In this document: piece after piece, positions 1 to 9,193 of the stretch | Layout of the letters: each line of letters begins with the position of its first letter | Numbering within the stretch: position 1 is the stretch's first letter | Source of the DNA: Desulfoscipio geothermicus | GTDB taxonomy: Bacteria; Bacillota; Desulfotomaculia; Desulfotomaculales; Desulfallaceae | Reading direction: 5' to 3' | Length of the DNA stretch: 60,757 nt | Assembly (NCBI GenBank): GCA_016841905.1 | Contig: JAENYF010000016.1 | Location: 1-60,757 of the forward strand | Position numbers and translations under genes: made by a program | Notes under the pieces: model-generated | The model's input: only the letters and a program-made list of their open reading frames with translations | Databases searched by the model: none | Told to the model about the DNA's origin: nothing

Positions 1-645
1 GCTATATTCTTCGGCTGAACGCGCATCAATGACAGTAACTTTATCTGGTTGTTGTAAAGCGTTTGCTACATTTGCAGTTTCAATAGTGGGATAGATTTTT
101 TGTTGTTCATTTGATAAATTAAATTTTCCTAAATAACCTCTTCTTACCCTTCCGGTATCCAATGCGTAACCCTGTGCTTGCCATTGCTCCAACCCACCGT
201 TTAAGATCTGAACATTTAGCCCATACATATTCAAAAAGAACCATAAGGCTGCATGGTTGTAATTATCGCTGTAAACTACGATATGATCTGTGCTGCGTAC
301 TCCATATTCCCTAATTGTTAAACTAAGTAACTTGGGGGAAGTAAATTTGCCCCGCCGGTTCGGGTCATTAAGTGCTTTGACATTAAAGCAAATTGCTCCA
401 GGTATGTGACATCGTTCGTAAATATCCCTGGGTCTGGTGTCTATAATGGTTAAATTTGGCTGTTTTAATATTCTATATAGTTGCTGTGCACTGATTATGG
501 CTTCCGGGTGGGTATATGGTGTGATGTTTGAGTTAACTTCCGATTGGCTTAATGCATTTGAGTCAGAGTTTTTACTGCAACCAAAGAGTAAACTTGTAAG
601 CAAGAGAAAGATTAAACTCCAGATAATAATACTTTTAACCTTCAA
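1..645 (-). CDS. Rhodanese-domain lipoprotein (3' end outside window)
   Basis: The reverse strand reads open from a TTG at 645-643, placed after an AAGGAG ribosome site, to the window edge (215 codons). The N-terminus is a lipoprotein signal: Lys-rich start, about 18 hydrophobic residues, then a lipobox ending in LLFGC, so the protein is probably anchored to the outer face of the membrane. A rhodanese (thiosulfate sulfurtransferase) domain follows, with typical features: TIIDTRPRDIYERCHIPGA near residues 70-90, a VVYSD segment and LNGGLEQWQAQGY. A second rhodanese half begins at VTVIDARSAEEYS, where the window ends. The catalytic Cys is expected in the missing part. The role is probably extracytoplasmic sulfur transfer; this is inferred from the family only. 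Confidence 0.85.
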   Translation of the reverse strand, partial: MKVKSIIIWSLIFLLLTSLLFGCSKNSDSNALSQSEVNSNITPYTHPEAIISAQQLYRILKQPNLTIIDTRPRDIYERCHIPGAICFNVKALNDPNRRGKFTSPKLLSLTIREYGVRSTDHIVVYSDNYNHAALWFFLNMYGLNVQILNGGLEQWQAQGYALDTGRVRRGYLGKFNLSNEQQKIYPTIETANVANALQQPDKVTVIDARSAEEYS

Positions 646-976
646 TAAGCTCTTCTCCTTATTAGAAAAGTAAAAAAATTTTTATCGTCACCTCCAAAGT
701 TTATTTAACGTGTTATAAAGAACGTTGTTTTATGATATGTATTTAATTCAATATTGCTACTGACAATAAATTACTATTTTATAACGTATTTTGGTAAATG
801 TTGAGTAAACTAGTAGTGCTAACATAAAAGTGGTTCTTCCGCACTTTTGATGCAAGGATCATTATCACCGATACATTTTGATATATCCTCAAAAATAACA
901 ATAGCCTAGAATTAGCTGCTATATGCTTCATAAGACAGCGCTGATCTTCTTAACGATATTATGCTAAAATCTTCTC
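646..976. other. Intergenic region without a recognisable gene
   Basis: This AT-rich stretch lies between the divergent rhodanese lipoprotein and the degraded DruA-like gene. It must hold the promoter of the minus-strand lipoprotein gene, but I could not assign -35/-10 boxes with confidence. I see no RNA gene and no clear insertion-sequence end. Confidence 0.5.
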
Positions 977-1559
977 ATGAGTGAAATATTGATTACCCCA
1001 AAACGCAAAATAACTACACAAGACATCCAGTTTATTAAGGAACTAATGGACGCTAACCCCACATGGTTGCGTACACGACTATCCAAAGAACTTTGTACGC
1101 TTTGGGACTGGCGAAATGAAAAAGGCCAGTTAAAGGATATGGCCTGTCTATTATTTGGTGCAGCTGCTTGGTCTTGTGCTGACAGAGATCAATTTATTGG
1201 CTGGGATGCCCGAACTCGTAAAGCTAATAAGCACTTAATCACCAATAATGCCCGTTTTTTAATTTTACCTTGGGTGAAAGTGCGTTACTTAGCCAGCCAT
1301 ATCCTGAGTCAAATTATCCGCCGTATTAGTAAAGATTGGCTACAAATACGGTCATCCGGTCTATCTACTTGAAACATTTGTTGAGGCACGCCGCTTTCAG
1401 GGTATCAGCTATCAGGCAAGTAACTGGGTTTATGTAGGTAAAACACAGGGACGTGGCCGCAACGACCGCCACCATAACTCTTACCAGATACCTATTAAGG
1501 ATATCTATCTTTATCCGTTGACCAGCAACTTCCGGGAGGTGCTCATAAAAATTGAGTGA
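977..1559 (+). pseudogene. Degraded DUF4338 (Druantia DruA-like) gene
   Basis: The reading frame from 977 matches the N-terminus of DUF4338/DruA-like proteins (RTRLSKELCTLWDWRNEKGQ, then LKDMAC). It jumps directly to the C-terminal part (FGAAAWSCADRDQFIGWD, NNARFLILPWV). Intact relatives are about 300 residues, so roughly 110 central residues are deleted in frame. Around 1343-1350 the frame shifts: the next frame continues the family sequence (YGHPVYLLETFVEARRF, SNWVYVGKTQGRGRNDRHH, IKDIYLYPL) to a TGA at 1557-1559. Two independent lesions make this a pseudogene. DruA belongs to the Druantia anti-phage system, but DUF4338 genes are also common next to transposases, as here, so this is more likely mobile-element cargo than a defence locus. 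Confidence 0.8.
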
Positions 1560-1631
1560 TCTCCTGCCGATTATGCCTTTGGCTCATGGCCTTAAATTTG
1601 TTGTAATAAAACAGGAAGCCGGGACTATCCA

Positions 1632-2165
1632 TTGGGTAATGGAGATGGCCCGCCCTTTAGCAACCGTTCCCAGACCTATGCTAAAGGGGCTCAATTGGGA
1701 GCACCAAAGGCACTACAAGTAGCTGACCGCTGGCATTTGCTAAAAAATCTTGGTGAGGCTTTAGAACACTGGTTTCTCCGGCTCCGGCCAAAATTGACAC
1801 AAGTTCTTTCAACAGTGGAAGCAGGTAATCAAGTACCAGTTAATTCTTCAGCTGAACCAACACTAGGGCAACATAACCGGCAGGTGCGTTTTGACGAGAT
1901 CCAGAACCTAAAAAAGCAAGGCCTGTTCCTACGGAAAATTGCAAAAAGCTTAAAACTAAGCCGTCAAACTATCCGTAGATATGCTTTTGTAGAGCAATGT
2001 CCGCAGGTAACCAATCGTACACATTCTAAAACGCTGTTAGATAACTACATAGGGCACCTCCGAAAACGCTTAGCCGATGGTTGTCACAATAGCCGTATAT
2101 TGTTTGAAGAAATTCAAACTATGGGCTATCAGGGATCTCGATCTACCGTGGAGCCGGCTGGGTAA
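1632..2165 (+). pseudogene. Truncated ISL3-family transposase
   Basis: The 177-residue frame matches the middle of ISL3-family DDE transposases: RSQTYAKGAQLGAPKALQ, then VADRWHLLKNLGEALE. It continues into the helix-turn-helix insert (LRKIAKSLKLSRQTIRRY) and a region with LRKRLADGCHNSRILFEEI. The N-terminal zinc-finger and first catalytic segments are missing, and the C-terminus breaks off at SRSTVEPAG where relatives continue. Sequence at 1560-1631 is too degenerate to assign but may be the remains of the catalytic N-terminal part. I could not find terminal inverted repeats. The gene directly follows the DruA-like pseudogene, so the 1-2.2 kb segment is a graveyard of mobile DNA at the edge of the polysaccharide locus. 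Confidence 0.8.
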
Positions 2166-2339
2166 GAGCACATAAGAGCATTGACCACAAGGAAGATGAG
2201 AAAAATCTAAACAAATATATGCTTTGTATCATACAATTATTTAGTTCAGCTACTCTTTTTTTCACAACATGTAATAAAAATTAGCTTGTTCTACATATAC
2301 ATAGTATTAATTAACCATTTGGAAAATAATTGAGGGGTG

Positions 2340-3614
2340 ATGAAGCTGAGAAGGGGATTTTGTATTTTAATAATGACTTTTCTTTGCGTATTCATGTTCG
2401 TTTCCACGGTTTTTGCTAAACCACTGAGCGATATATCTGGAAATTGGGCAGAGGATTATATTAACCATTTGGTGGATAGTTCAATAATGAGTGGATACCC
2501 TGATGGAAGTTTTCGCCCGGATGCCAGTGTGACACGGGAAGAATTTATTAAATGTCTTATCGAAGCTTTAAACATTTCCATAAATAGCTCAGTGAAGTCC
2601 TCATACGTTGATGTTTTCAATTCATCATGGTCCCATCCATATATTGAAACTGCAGTGGTATCGGGTATATTGGTACCGGAGGAAGCTGTCAACGGCATGT
2701 TGCGGCCACAAGAACCGATTCCTAGGGTAGAAGTTGCCAAGTTAGCCGTACGGGCACTTGGTCATCCTATTAAATCAGACTATACGGGTTATGACGATGG
2801 TATCAATATTCCGTCATCATACCGTGGGTACGTTGGTGTCGCAAAAGAACGCCATTTAATGTCTGGGTATCCTGATGGAACATTTCGAGCCTGGAATCCA
2901 GTTACCAGGGCTGAAGCTTGTGTAATTTTGGTGCGGCTGATATATGATGCAGGAAAAGGTGCTGGACTTGTAACTATATGTTATGATCACAACCAAGCTT
3001 CAATATTCGATAACGCTTATCCCTTGCATCAAAGCTATGGGTACCCAGGGGTCAACTATGTTTTACCTCCACGAGTGGGCGATCGTGAAATGATGACTCT
3101 AGCACAATTAAGGGAACTGGAACAGGCAGGGTGGGAAACCGGCTCTCACTCAAAAAACCACCTTAATTTTACGGATTTAAGGGATCGTGAAATTAGAGAA
3201 CAATTGTATTTATCAAAAGAACGGCTGCAGGAAAATGGTTTGCAGTATGCTAGCTTTGCATATCCATTTTGGTTTGATACAGACCCTTATCCGGTGGTCG
3301 GTGAATATTACGAATCTGCTGTTAAATGCTTTGGAAAAAACATTAATACAGAACCAATTAATCGTTATAACCTGGAAAGGGTTATGTTGGATGAAGGGTT
3401 ATCAAATGGAGAAATGACAAGTTTACTGGATCAGGCGGTCATCACGGGGGGATGGGTAATTTTTTACACCCATTCTGTTGAAGTAGCGAATCAACGCCCT
3501 GCCAACCATGGAATTAACCAGCAGAGGTTGGAGTATTTATTTCAAGAAATTGAAAAACGCGGCTTAATTTTCGTGACTATAAGTGAAGGAGTTAAATTGA
3601 AATGTAAAGAATAA
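2340..3614 (+). CDS. S-layer-anchored polysaccharide deacetylase-like protein
   Basis: Secreted protein of about 424 residues: signal peptide at 1-27, three S-layer homology domains (about 28-75, 88-140 and 155-200; SGYPDGSFRPDASVTREEF and SGYPDGTFRAWNPVTRAEA are typical), then a NodB-type deacetylase domain (about 205-420). The SLH domains should bind wall polysaccharide, and the NodB domain would de-N-acetylate a glycan. The second metal motif is present as GSHSKNH. The first motif reads CYDHN instead of the usual FDDG, so the metal-binding Asp appears to be His. ATG at 2340 lies behind GAGGGG; a GTG at 2337 is an alternative start. It opens the polysaccharide locus and is followed by a terminator, so it is probably a single transcription unit. 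Confidence 0.82.
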   Translation: MKLRRGFCILIMTFLCVFMFVSTVFAKPLSDISGNWAEDYINHLVDSSIMSGYPDGSFRPDASVTREEFIKCLIEALNISINSSVKSSYVDVFNSSWSHPYIETAVVSGILVPEEAVNGMLRPQEPIPRVEVAKLAVRALGHPIKSDYTGYDDGINIPSSYRGYVGVAKERHLMSGYPDGTFRAWNPVTRAEACVILVRLIYDAGKGAGLVTICYDHNQASIFDNAYPLHQSYGYPGVNYVLPPRVGDREMMTLAQLRELEQAGWETGSHSKNHLNFTDLRDREIREQLYLSKERLQENGLQYASFAYPFWFDTDPYPVVGEYYESAVKCFGKNINTEPINRYNLERVMLDEGLSNGEMTSLLDQAVITGGWVIFYTHSVEVANQRPANHGINQQRLEYLFQEIEKRGLIFVTISEGVKLKCKE

Positions 3615-3665
3615 CAGTAAGTTTTTGAATACATTATGAAATTAGTTTATATTAAATTTTTACAA

Positions 3666-3707
3666 ATAAGGGACACTCTCAACGGGAGGGATGTCCCTTA
3701 TTCTTTT
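3666..3707 (+). terminator. Rho-independent terminator after the SLH-deacetylase gene
   Basis: AAGGGACA and TGTCCCTT arms, extended by CTC/GAG pairs around a short AACGG loop, are followed by ATTCTTTT. It separates the deacetylase gene from the flippase gene. Confidence 0.75.
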
Positions 3708-3770
3708 AAAAGTATCCACTCTATTTGGCACACTTAAAAAATATTAAACATAGAATAACAAGAATAGAGA

Positions 3771-5330
3771 ATGTCATACGGGGAGCCCGAGAGAGATTAT
3801 ATGAACAATACAAAAGAGGATGATGCTAACAAAACTTCATTAACAGTGGCTCGCAATGGTGGAATAGCAATTGTTAGTTCGCTGCTAAGCAATGTTATTA
3901 GGTTTCTGACACAAGTTTTACTGGTTAGACTACTTGGCTCTGAAAAGTATGGCTTATATACCATAGGTTTTAGCATATTTACCATAGGCAGTCAAATTTC
4001 ACAGCTTGGCTTGTCAGAGGGCATTATAAAGTTTGGCAGTGTGGCTAGTAAGGAAAAAGATCAACCTCGATTATATGGTTTAATGAGGTTATCTATTGTG
4101 CTTACAGTCACTGTTTCCATTTTGATAGCAGTAGCTCTATTCATTGCATCGCCATATATCGCTAAAAATTTTTTCCATAAAGCTGAACTTGAGTCGGTGT
4201 TAAGATTTTTTGCTGTCTCGATGCCTTTTTTTGTTTTCTCTGCTGCTGTAGTGTCTTTATTTAGGGCTACGCAACGCATCTTTTGGTATTCTGTATTTCA
4301 ATTCATATTAGACCCGGTTATGTATCTGTTGATTGTATCCATATTTTGTGTGATTGGCTTGACTCTTGCTCATGTGCTTGAAGCTTTTGTTTTAGCTTGG
4401 TTTTTGGTCGCTGTTTTTGGCGCAATAGCTATTACTAAAGTCTACCAAGTTTTTGTTCATAAGGGCAAAGCTATCTACGAGCCTAAGAAAATATTTCGTT
4501 TCACAATACCCGTGTATATATCTAAGTTTTTACCACTAATAATGAACCATTTCGATAAGGTCATCTTGGGTAATATGGTGTTAGCCTCTGATGTTGGGAT
4601 ATATAGTGCAGGAGGGAAAATTGCAGCTCAAGTCGTGATATTTATGCAAGCATTCAACCTAATATTTTCTCCGATAGTTGCTGAATATTTTCATGATAAT
4701 AAAATCAAAGAATTGAATCAGCTATTTAAGACGGTTACAAGATGGACGATAATTTTGACCATACCGTTTGTTTTGTTTGTTGTAATTAATGCTGAGTTAA
4801 TTATGAATATGTTTGGTTTAGAGAGTGCTATTGGTATAGATGTGTTGATTTTGTGTTGTCTTGCGCAGTTTGTTAGTGTTTGCACCGGTCCTCTTGAATA
4901 TATACTGATCATGGGTAAACAAGATTTAGACTTAATTAACAATTGCTTTTTTGTTGTTGTGAGCATTATTTTAAATATTAATTTTATAGGTAGTTATGGT
5001 ATTTGGGGTGCAGCCATATCTCTTGGTTTGTCCTTGATTATTATAAACCTAGTTCGTTTAGTAGAAATGTATGTTTTATATAGATTGTGGCCTTATTCAT
5101 TAAGTACTTGTAAATGTTTTTTAGCTGCATTTATAGCCTATAGTCTAGCAGTAGTATTAAATACATTAACATTTTGGGGTAGTTATTACTGGTTAATCAG
5201 CTTATTCCCGCTTTTTGGGATTTATGCGGGACTGCTTTATTTAATGGGTTTTAATGTTGAAGACCGTGCAGTTTTAGCTTTAATTAAGCGAAAGGTTGGT
5301 GGTATTTTGATGAGTCGTAATAATCCTTAA
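3771..5330 (+). CDS. Wzx-type polysaccharide flippase (MOP superfamily)
   Basis: A 519-residue protein with about 12-14 hydrophobic segments. The N-terminal signature (ISSLLSNVIRFLTQVLLVR-like, then LLGSEKYGLYTIGFSIF) is that of the polysaccharide transporter family (MATE-like/MOP exporters), and the length fits. The protein should flip lipid-linked oligosaccharide repeat units across the membrane. The start is uncertain: ATG at 3771 lacks a clear ribosome site and ATG at 3801, after GAGAGA, is an alternative that removes ten polar residues. It is the first gene of a probable unit with the SH3 protein and the Wzz-like protein. The locus holds a second flippase at 22.1 kb, so two export routes or a duplicated pathway are possible. 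Confidence 0.85.
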   Translation: MSYGEPERDYMNNTKEDDANKTSLTVARNGGIAIVSSLLSNVIRFLTQVLLVRLLGSEKYGLYTIGFSIFTIGSQISQLGLSEGIIKFGSVASKEKDQPRLYGLMRLSIVLTVTVSILIAVALFIASPYIAKNFFHKAELESVLRFFAVSMPFFVFSAAVVSLFRATQRIFWYSVFQFILDPVMYLLIVSIFCVIGLTLAHVLEAFVLAWFLVAVFGAIAITKVYQVFVHKGKAIYEPKKIFRFTIPVYISKFLPLIMNHFDKVILGNMVLASDVGIYSAGGKIAAQVVIFMQAFNLIFSPIVAEYFHDNKIKELNQLFKTVTRWTIILTIPFVLFVVINAELIMNMFGLESAIGIDVLILCCLAQFVSVCTGPLEYILIMGKQDLDLINNCFFVVVSIILNINFIGSYGIWGAAISLGLSLIIINLVRLVEMYVLYRLWPYSLSTCKCFLAAFIAYSLAVVLNTLTFWGSYYWLISLFPLFGIYAGLLYLMGFNVEDRAVLALIKRKVGGILMSRNNP

Positions 5331-5410
5331 TGAAGGTTATTGGCTTAGCGAAGTAAATTTGGGTGACGCAAAGATTCCATAGATAGGTTTATAAAAGGAG
5401 AGGGTTGTAA

Positions 5411-5968
5411 ATGTGGTCTTGGCTGATTATTCTATTGATTACTTTGTGTTGTCTTTTTTGCTTTTTCAGTGCTGTGCAGCTGGAATTAAAAAGGCCTAAA
5501 GCTAAGATATGGATAATATTAACTTGTCTGATGATTATTACAGTGGTAGGGACCTTATTAATTGTCCCCTCTCCAGTCTCAAAAGAATATTCTTATGAAC
5601 CCAAACCGGCCAAAATCGAATTAAAGTATTTAGAACCTATTGAAGAGTTACCGGAACAGAATGAATCGCAAAACCAGACTAGTGGTGATAAAAACGATAT
5701 AGAGAGTATTGATAATTATACTAAAGCAACCACAGACACACAGGATAAAGAAATAACTGGTCAAGAAAAAAGAGTATCTGTGATGGTTAACGAACTAAAT
5801 GTTCGGTTAGGACCACAATACGATGCTGATACTATAGGCAGCGTACAATATGGCCAAATATTAACTATATTAGATGATTCGGAAAGTTTGGATTGGGTGA
5901 AAGTAAGAATTGGTGATGGACCGACTGGGTGGGTAGCAAAAAAGTATGTTAATTACTTAAGTGATTAA
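5411..5968 (+). CDS. Membrane protein with C-terminal bacterial SH3 domain
   Basis: A 185-residue protein with two N-terminal membrane segments (about 3-22 and 33-53) and a hydrophilic, Glu/Gln/Asn-rich linker (about 55-118). The C-terminal SH3b domain (about 120-185) contains VNELNVRLGPQYDADTIGSV and ends in GWVAKKYVNYL. SH3b domains in this setting commonly bind cell-wall peptides or glycans, so it may link the membrane assembly machinery to the wall; this is inferred. The start ATG is preceded by AAAGGAGAGG. It sits between the flippase and the Wzz-like gene, probably in the same operon. Confidence 0.75.
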   Translation: MWSWLIILLITLCCLFCFFSAVQLELKRPKAKIWIILTCLMIITVVGTLLIVPSPVSKEYSYEPKPAKIELKYLEPIEELPEQNESQNQTSGDKNDIESIDNYTKATTDTQDKEITGQEKRVSVMVNELNVRLGPQYDADTIGSVQYGQILTILDDSESLDWVKVRIGDGPTGWVAKKYVNYLSD

Positions 5969-6015
5969 CGTAAACAATAGCACGGTTTTAATCAATATGA
6001 TGAGGAGGTAACCTT

Positions 6016-6708
6016 TTGAGGACTCAAGGATTATTAAAGGCACTAAACGAGTTAAAATTAGCTTTAGTGCTGGTTCCAATTTTGGCAATAATATTTAGTG
6101 CTGTAATAAGTTTTTATGTACTAACCCCGATATATAGGTCTTCTACTACCCTTATGGTTTTTAAACAGCCTACAGCTACTGAACCTTATGAGGTAAGGAT
6201 TGGAGCTGTTACATTAAACCAAAAACTAGTTAAAACATATAGTGAGTTGGCTCAAAGTACGGTTGTTTATGAGGAAATTATCCAACAAAATAACTTGCAT
6301 ATGACTGTTGAAGAAATCAAAAGCAAAATAAACGTTGAAATATTAGGTGAAACGGAATTTCTAAGAATTTCGGCAAATAGTGCTAACCCAACACTTTCCG
6401 CTATGTTGGCCAATGAAACAGCAAGAATATTACTGGAAAAAGTAGCGGAGTTAATGGTTTTAGACAATATTCAGATAATAAATGCTGCTTCACCTCCTAG
6501 CAAGCCTGTATGGCCAAATCATACATTGAATATGATACTCGCGGGAGTAGTTGGCTTGCTATTGGTTGTTGGTGTTGCATTATTAAGAACGAATATTAGA
6601 AATGCCCAGGAAAACAATAATTCAGAGTTAATTATGCAAAATGCTAATCAAGTTGAAGAATTTGATTTAAGAACGGAAGTCGCCTTAGATAAGGGGCACA
6701 AGGATTAA
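6016..6708 (+). CDS. Wzz/YveK-type chain-length determinant protein
   Basis: A 230-residue protein starting with TTG at 6016 after a GAGGAGG site. It has the Wzz topology: a membrane segment at about 16-36, an extracytoplasmic region starting TPIYRSSTTLMVFKQ, the conserved Pro-rich stretch AASPPSKPVWPNHTLN before the second membrane segment (about 173-192), and a short cytoplasmic tail. Such proteins set polysaccharide chain length or form the membrane half of a Gram-positive tyrosine-kinase pair (CapA/YveK). No kinase gene follows here; the tail has no Walker motif and a terminator comes next. A role in chain-length control or kinase activation elsewhere is inferred. Confidence 0.85.
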   Translation: MRTQGLLKALNELKLALVLVPILAIIFSAVISFYVLTPIYRSSTTLMVFKQPTATEPYEVRIGAVTLNQKLVKTYSELAQSTVVYEEIIQQNNLHMTVEEIKSKINVEILGETEFLRISANSANPTLSAMLANETARILLEKVAELMVLDNIQIINAASPPSKPVWPNHTLNMILAGVVGLLLVVGVALLRTNIRNAQENNNSELIMQNANQVEEFDLRTEVALDKGHKD

Positions 6709-6732
6709 AACAAATTATGGAGTGGCATTAGT

Positions 6733-6790
6733 AAAGATAAAGTCCGAGCCTGTTGTGAGAATTACCACAGGTTCGGACTTTATCTTTTTT
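6733..6790 (+). terminator. Strong Rho-independent terminator after the Wzz-like gene
   Basis: A near-perfect hairpin: AAAGATAAAGTCCGA pairs with TCGGACTTTATCTTT, with further CCTGT/ACAGG pairing. It is followed by TTTTT and closes the flippase-SH3-Wzz unit. Confidence 0.9.
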
Positions 6791-6873
6791 ACAGCTGGAA
6801 AGCAGATCTCTTAGTAACACTATTTGGTTGCTAACCATATGATAACGAATAAAGGGTTGCAGGGGGAGTGCTA

Positions 6874-8103
6874 ATGAGGTCATACTCCGCAGAAGAGGAG
6901 GTTGTGGGTACAGGTTTTTTAATGAGCAGTACTAGTGTTCCGCGGGTAATTCATGTTACCACTATAGGTATTACCTCTTATCGGGCTTTACTTGCTCAAT
7001 GTCAGTTATTTCGGGAAAAAGGTATGGAAATAGGGTTTGTATTTAGTCCTTCTCCTGAAAAAAAACTATTACAGAGCCTTAGGTTTCCTGTAAAAGAGAT
7101 ATACATGGACAGGAATATTAAACCCTTATCCGATGTTAAGGCTATTTTGAAAATGTTTCATTATTTTAAGGCCGTAAAACCGGATATTGTACACACCCAT
7201 ACTTCCAAAGCTGGTGTAGTGGGCAGAATAGCAGCCAAAATGGCAAAGGTTAATTATATTGTGCATACTGTGCACGGATTTCCATTTCATCAGGGAATGC
7301 CCAAGTTAAAATGTTTTGTTTATACACAGATTGAAAAAAAAATGGCTCGCATTACCGACATTATGTTATCCCAGAGCCAGGAAGATATTATTAATGCCCG
7401 GGAGCTTGGAATTATACCTCGTTGTGGCAGTTTAATCCACATTGGCAACGGTGTTAATCTTGATGAGTTTTGCCCCGCTCGATATTCGCTTGACCGGCGG
7501 CAGCAAATTCGGGAAAGCCTGGCGATAAAGGAAAGTAACCCGGTGATCACGATGATTGGCCGTGTTAATCGCGAAAAAGGATATCACGATTTAGTGGAAG
7601 CGTTGCGGCAGATAAATGATACGCCCTGGCAAGCATTGTTTATTGGTCCTGATGAGGGATTTTTGGTTAATCTAAAAAAACAAATTGACGGTGCTGGATT
7701 ACAACAACGGATTTCATTGCTTGGTCAACGTAGTGATATTAGTGATTTACTGGCAATCACAGATGTATATGTGCTTCCATCCTATCGGGAAGGGCTACCT
7801 CGTTCTTTAATTGAGGCTCAATCTATGGGGATACCTTGTGTGGCTACTGATATTAGGGGTTGCCGAGAAGTCATTTTAGCAGGCAGCACAGGGTACCTGA
7901 TTAAGCCGGGCGATAGCAGGTCTTTGAGTGAGGTGCTGCGCAAGTTTTTGTTGGATGACGGACTCCGTTTGAAAATGGGAAGTGCGGGCAGAACTCGTAT
8001 GCAACTGTATTTTAGTGAAATGGAAGTTGCCCGAAAAGTTTTGGCAGTTTATGAGCAGCTATTAGGGTCTGACAATGTTTTAGGAGAGCAAATTTTTCTA
8101 TAA
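6874..8103 (+). CDS. GT4-family glycosyltransferase
   Basis: About 409 residues with a GT-B fold of the GT4 family. The N-terminal acceptor domain contains PDIVHTHTSKAGVVGRIAAK and HTVHGFPFHQGM. The C-terminal nucleotide-sugar domain contains MIGRVNREKGYHDLVEAL and the EX7E-type segment LPSYREGLPRSLIEAQSMG. It resembles PglA/WcaJ-neighbour type capsule glycosyltransferases; sugar specificity cannot be read. The ATG at 6874 is preferred because AGGGGG (6861-6866) lies seven bases upstream; a GTG at 6868 would sit inside that site. It ends overlapping the next gene (TAATG). An intact A9 run at 7334-7342 is a useful control for the frameshifted genes further on. Confidence 0.88.
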   Translation: MRSYSAEEEVVGTGFLMSSTSVPRVIHVTTIGITSYRALLAQCQLFREKGMEIGFVFSPSPEKKLLQSLRFPVKEIYMDRNIKPLSDVKAILKMFHYFKAVKPDIVHTHTSKAGVVGRIAAKMAKVNYIVHTVHGFPFHQGMPKLKCFVYTQIEKKMARITDIMLSQSQEDIINARELGIIPRCGSLIHIGNGVNLDEFCPARYSLDRRQQIRESLAIKESNPVITMIGRVNREKGYHDLVEALRQINDTPWQALFIGPDEGFLVNLKKQIDGAGLQQRISLLGQRSDISDLLAITDVYVLPSYREGLPRSLIEAQSMGIPCVATDIRGCREVILAGSTGYLIKPGDSRSLSEVLRKFLLDDGLRLKMGSAGRTRMQLYFSEMEVARKVLAVYEQLLGSDNVLGEQIFL

Positions 8104-9191
8104 TGTTTTGGAACCTGGGTGGTGTTATGGTGGGAGATTATTATGTACTGGACCTAAAGGAACGTAAGCAGTGGATGGAGGAGCTTAATAATTTAAATAA
8201 TGTCAAGCCCGACTTGCATTATAAACCCGAGTACTTTCAATTATTTGTCAGCGAGGGCGAGGCTCGGTTGTTTGTATATAAAGAAGGAAAGGAAACCGTT
8301 TTTTACCCTTTTTTATTGAGAAGAGTTAATTCTATTCCCGGACTAACAAATAAACTTTCGATGAATTTATACGATATTACCAGCCCTTACGGTTATGGTG
8401 GACCACTTGTTACTACGACTGCTAGGGATAGTGTGGTTAATAACTTTTACCAGTGTTTTGCCGAATACTGCTCAAGTAGCAACATTATTACAGAGTTTAT
8501 CAGATTTCACCCTGTATTAGGCAACCACAACTTGATTAAAAACCATGTAGCAGTCGAAAGAGTATCATCAGTGGTTTGTGTTGATCTTACGGTCTCTAGT
8601 GAGGAGATATGGTCGGGTTATAAACGCAATAATCGTAAAAACATAAAAAAAGCCTACCGAGAAGGTTTAGCAGTAAGCATAGAGGAGGCACCGGTGGGGT
8701 TTGAAAATTTTTTAGATATTTATTACCATACTCTTTCAAGAAACCAAGCTAAGAGTTTTTATTACTTCAACATCGATTTTTTTGAGCGATTACACAGAAA
8801 GTTAAAAGGTAATTTTTTATATGCCCATACACTAATTAATGGACAAATAATATCTACAGAATTGCTGCTGTATAACGAAATATTTATTCATTCATTTCTT
8901 GGTGGAACATTAGAGCAATATTATGAATACCGACCAAATAATATTTTGAAACATGAAGTAATTAAATGGGCAAAAAACAAAGGGATTAAGTATTTTTTAC
9001 TTGGCGGTGGTTACCAAGAAGATGACGGTATTTTCCATTATAAACGATCATTTGCTGTTAATGGGGTGCTAGATTTTTATGTTGGTAAAAAGGTGCACAA
9101 TCATGCCGTCGTAAACCAACTGGAAATAATTATGTCTTCAAAAGCTCCCAGGGAAAGTATTAATTATTTTCCCAGTTACAGGAGGTTCTAA
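8103..9191 (+). CDS. FemAB/GNAT-fold acyl- or aminoacyltransferase-like protein
   Basis: A 362-residue protein of the FemAB-like GNAT group seen in exopolysaccharide loci. A central segment (YKRNNRKNIKKAYREGL, about residues 175-195) and the C-terminal segment YEYRPNNILKHEVIKWAKNK followed by YFLLGGG are characteristic. FemAB enzymes add amino acids to peptidoglycan bridges; relatives in polysaccharide clusters probably acylate a sugar. Substrate unknown. The start overlaps the stop of the preceding glycosyltransferase by one base; an in-frame ATG at 8127 behind GGGTGGTG is an alternative. It is translationally coupled to its neighbours and three bases from the sugar-phosphate transferase gene. 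Confidence 0.75.
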   Translation: MFWNLGGVMVGDYYVLDLKERKQWMEELNNLNNVKPDLHYKPEYFQLFVSEGEARLFVYKEGKETVFYPFLLRRVNSIPGLTNKLSMNLYDITSPYGYGGPLVTTTARDSVVNNFYQCFAEYCSSSNIITEFIRFHPVLGNHNLIKNHVAVERVSSVVCVDLTVSSEEIWSGYKRNNRKNIKKAYREGLAVSIEEAPVGFENFLDIYYHTLSRNQAKSFYYFNIDFFERLHRKLKGNFLYAHTLINGQIISTELLLYNEIFIHSFLGGTLEQYYEYRPNNILKHEVIKWAKNKGIKYFLLGGGYQEDDGIFHYKRSFAVNGVLDFYVGKKVHNHAVVNQLEIIMSSKAPRESINYFPSYRRF

Positions 9192-9193
9192 AT

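Noticed and set aside
437..673. Plus-strand 78-codon open frame
   Set aside because: It is antisense to the rhodanese lipoprotein start and has no ribosome site or family match.
5345..5400. GACGCAAAG sequence upstream of the SH3 protein gene, reminiscent of a c-di-GMP-I (GEMM) riboswitch
   Set aside because: The required upstream GGCAAACC segment and the paired P1/P2 arms are missing, so the resemblance is only a nine-base match.
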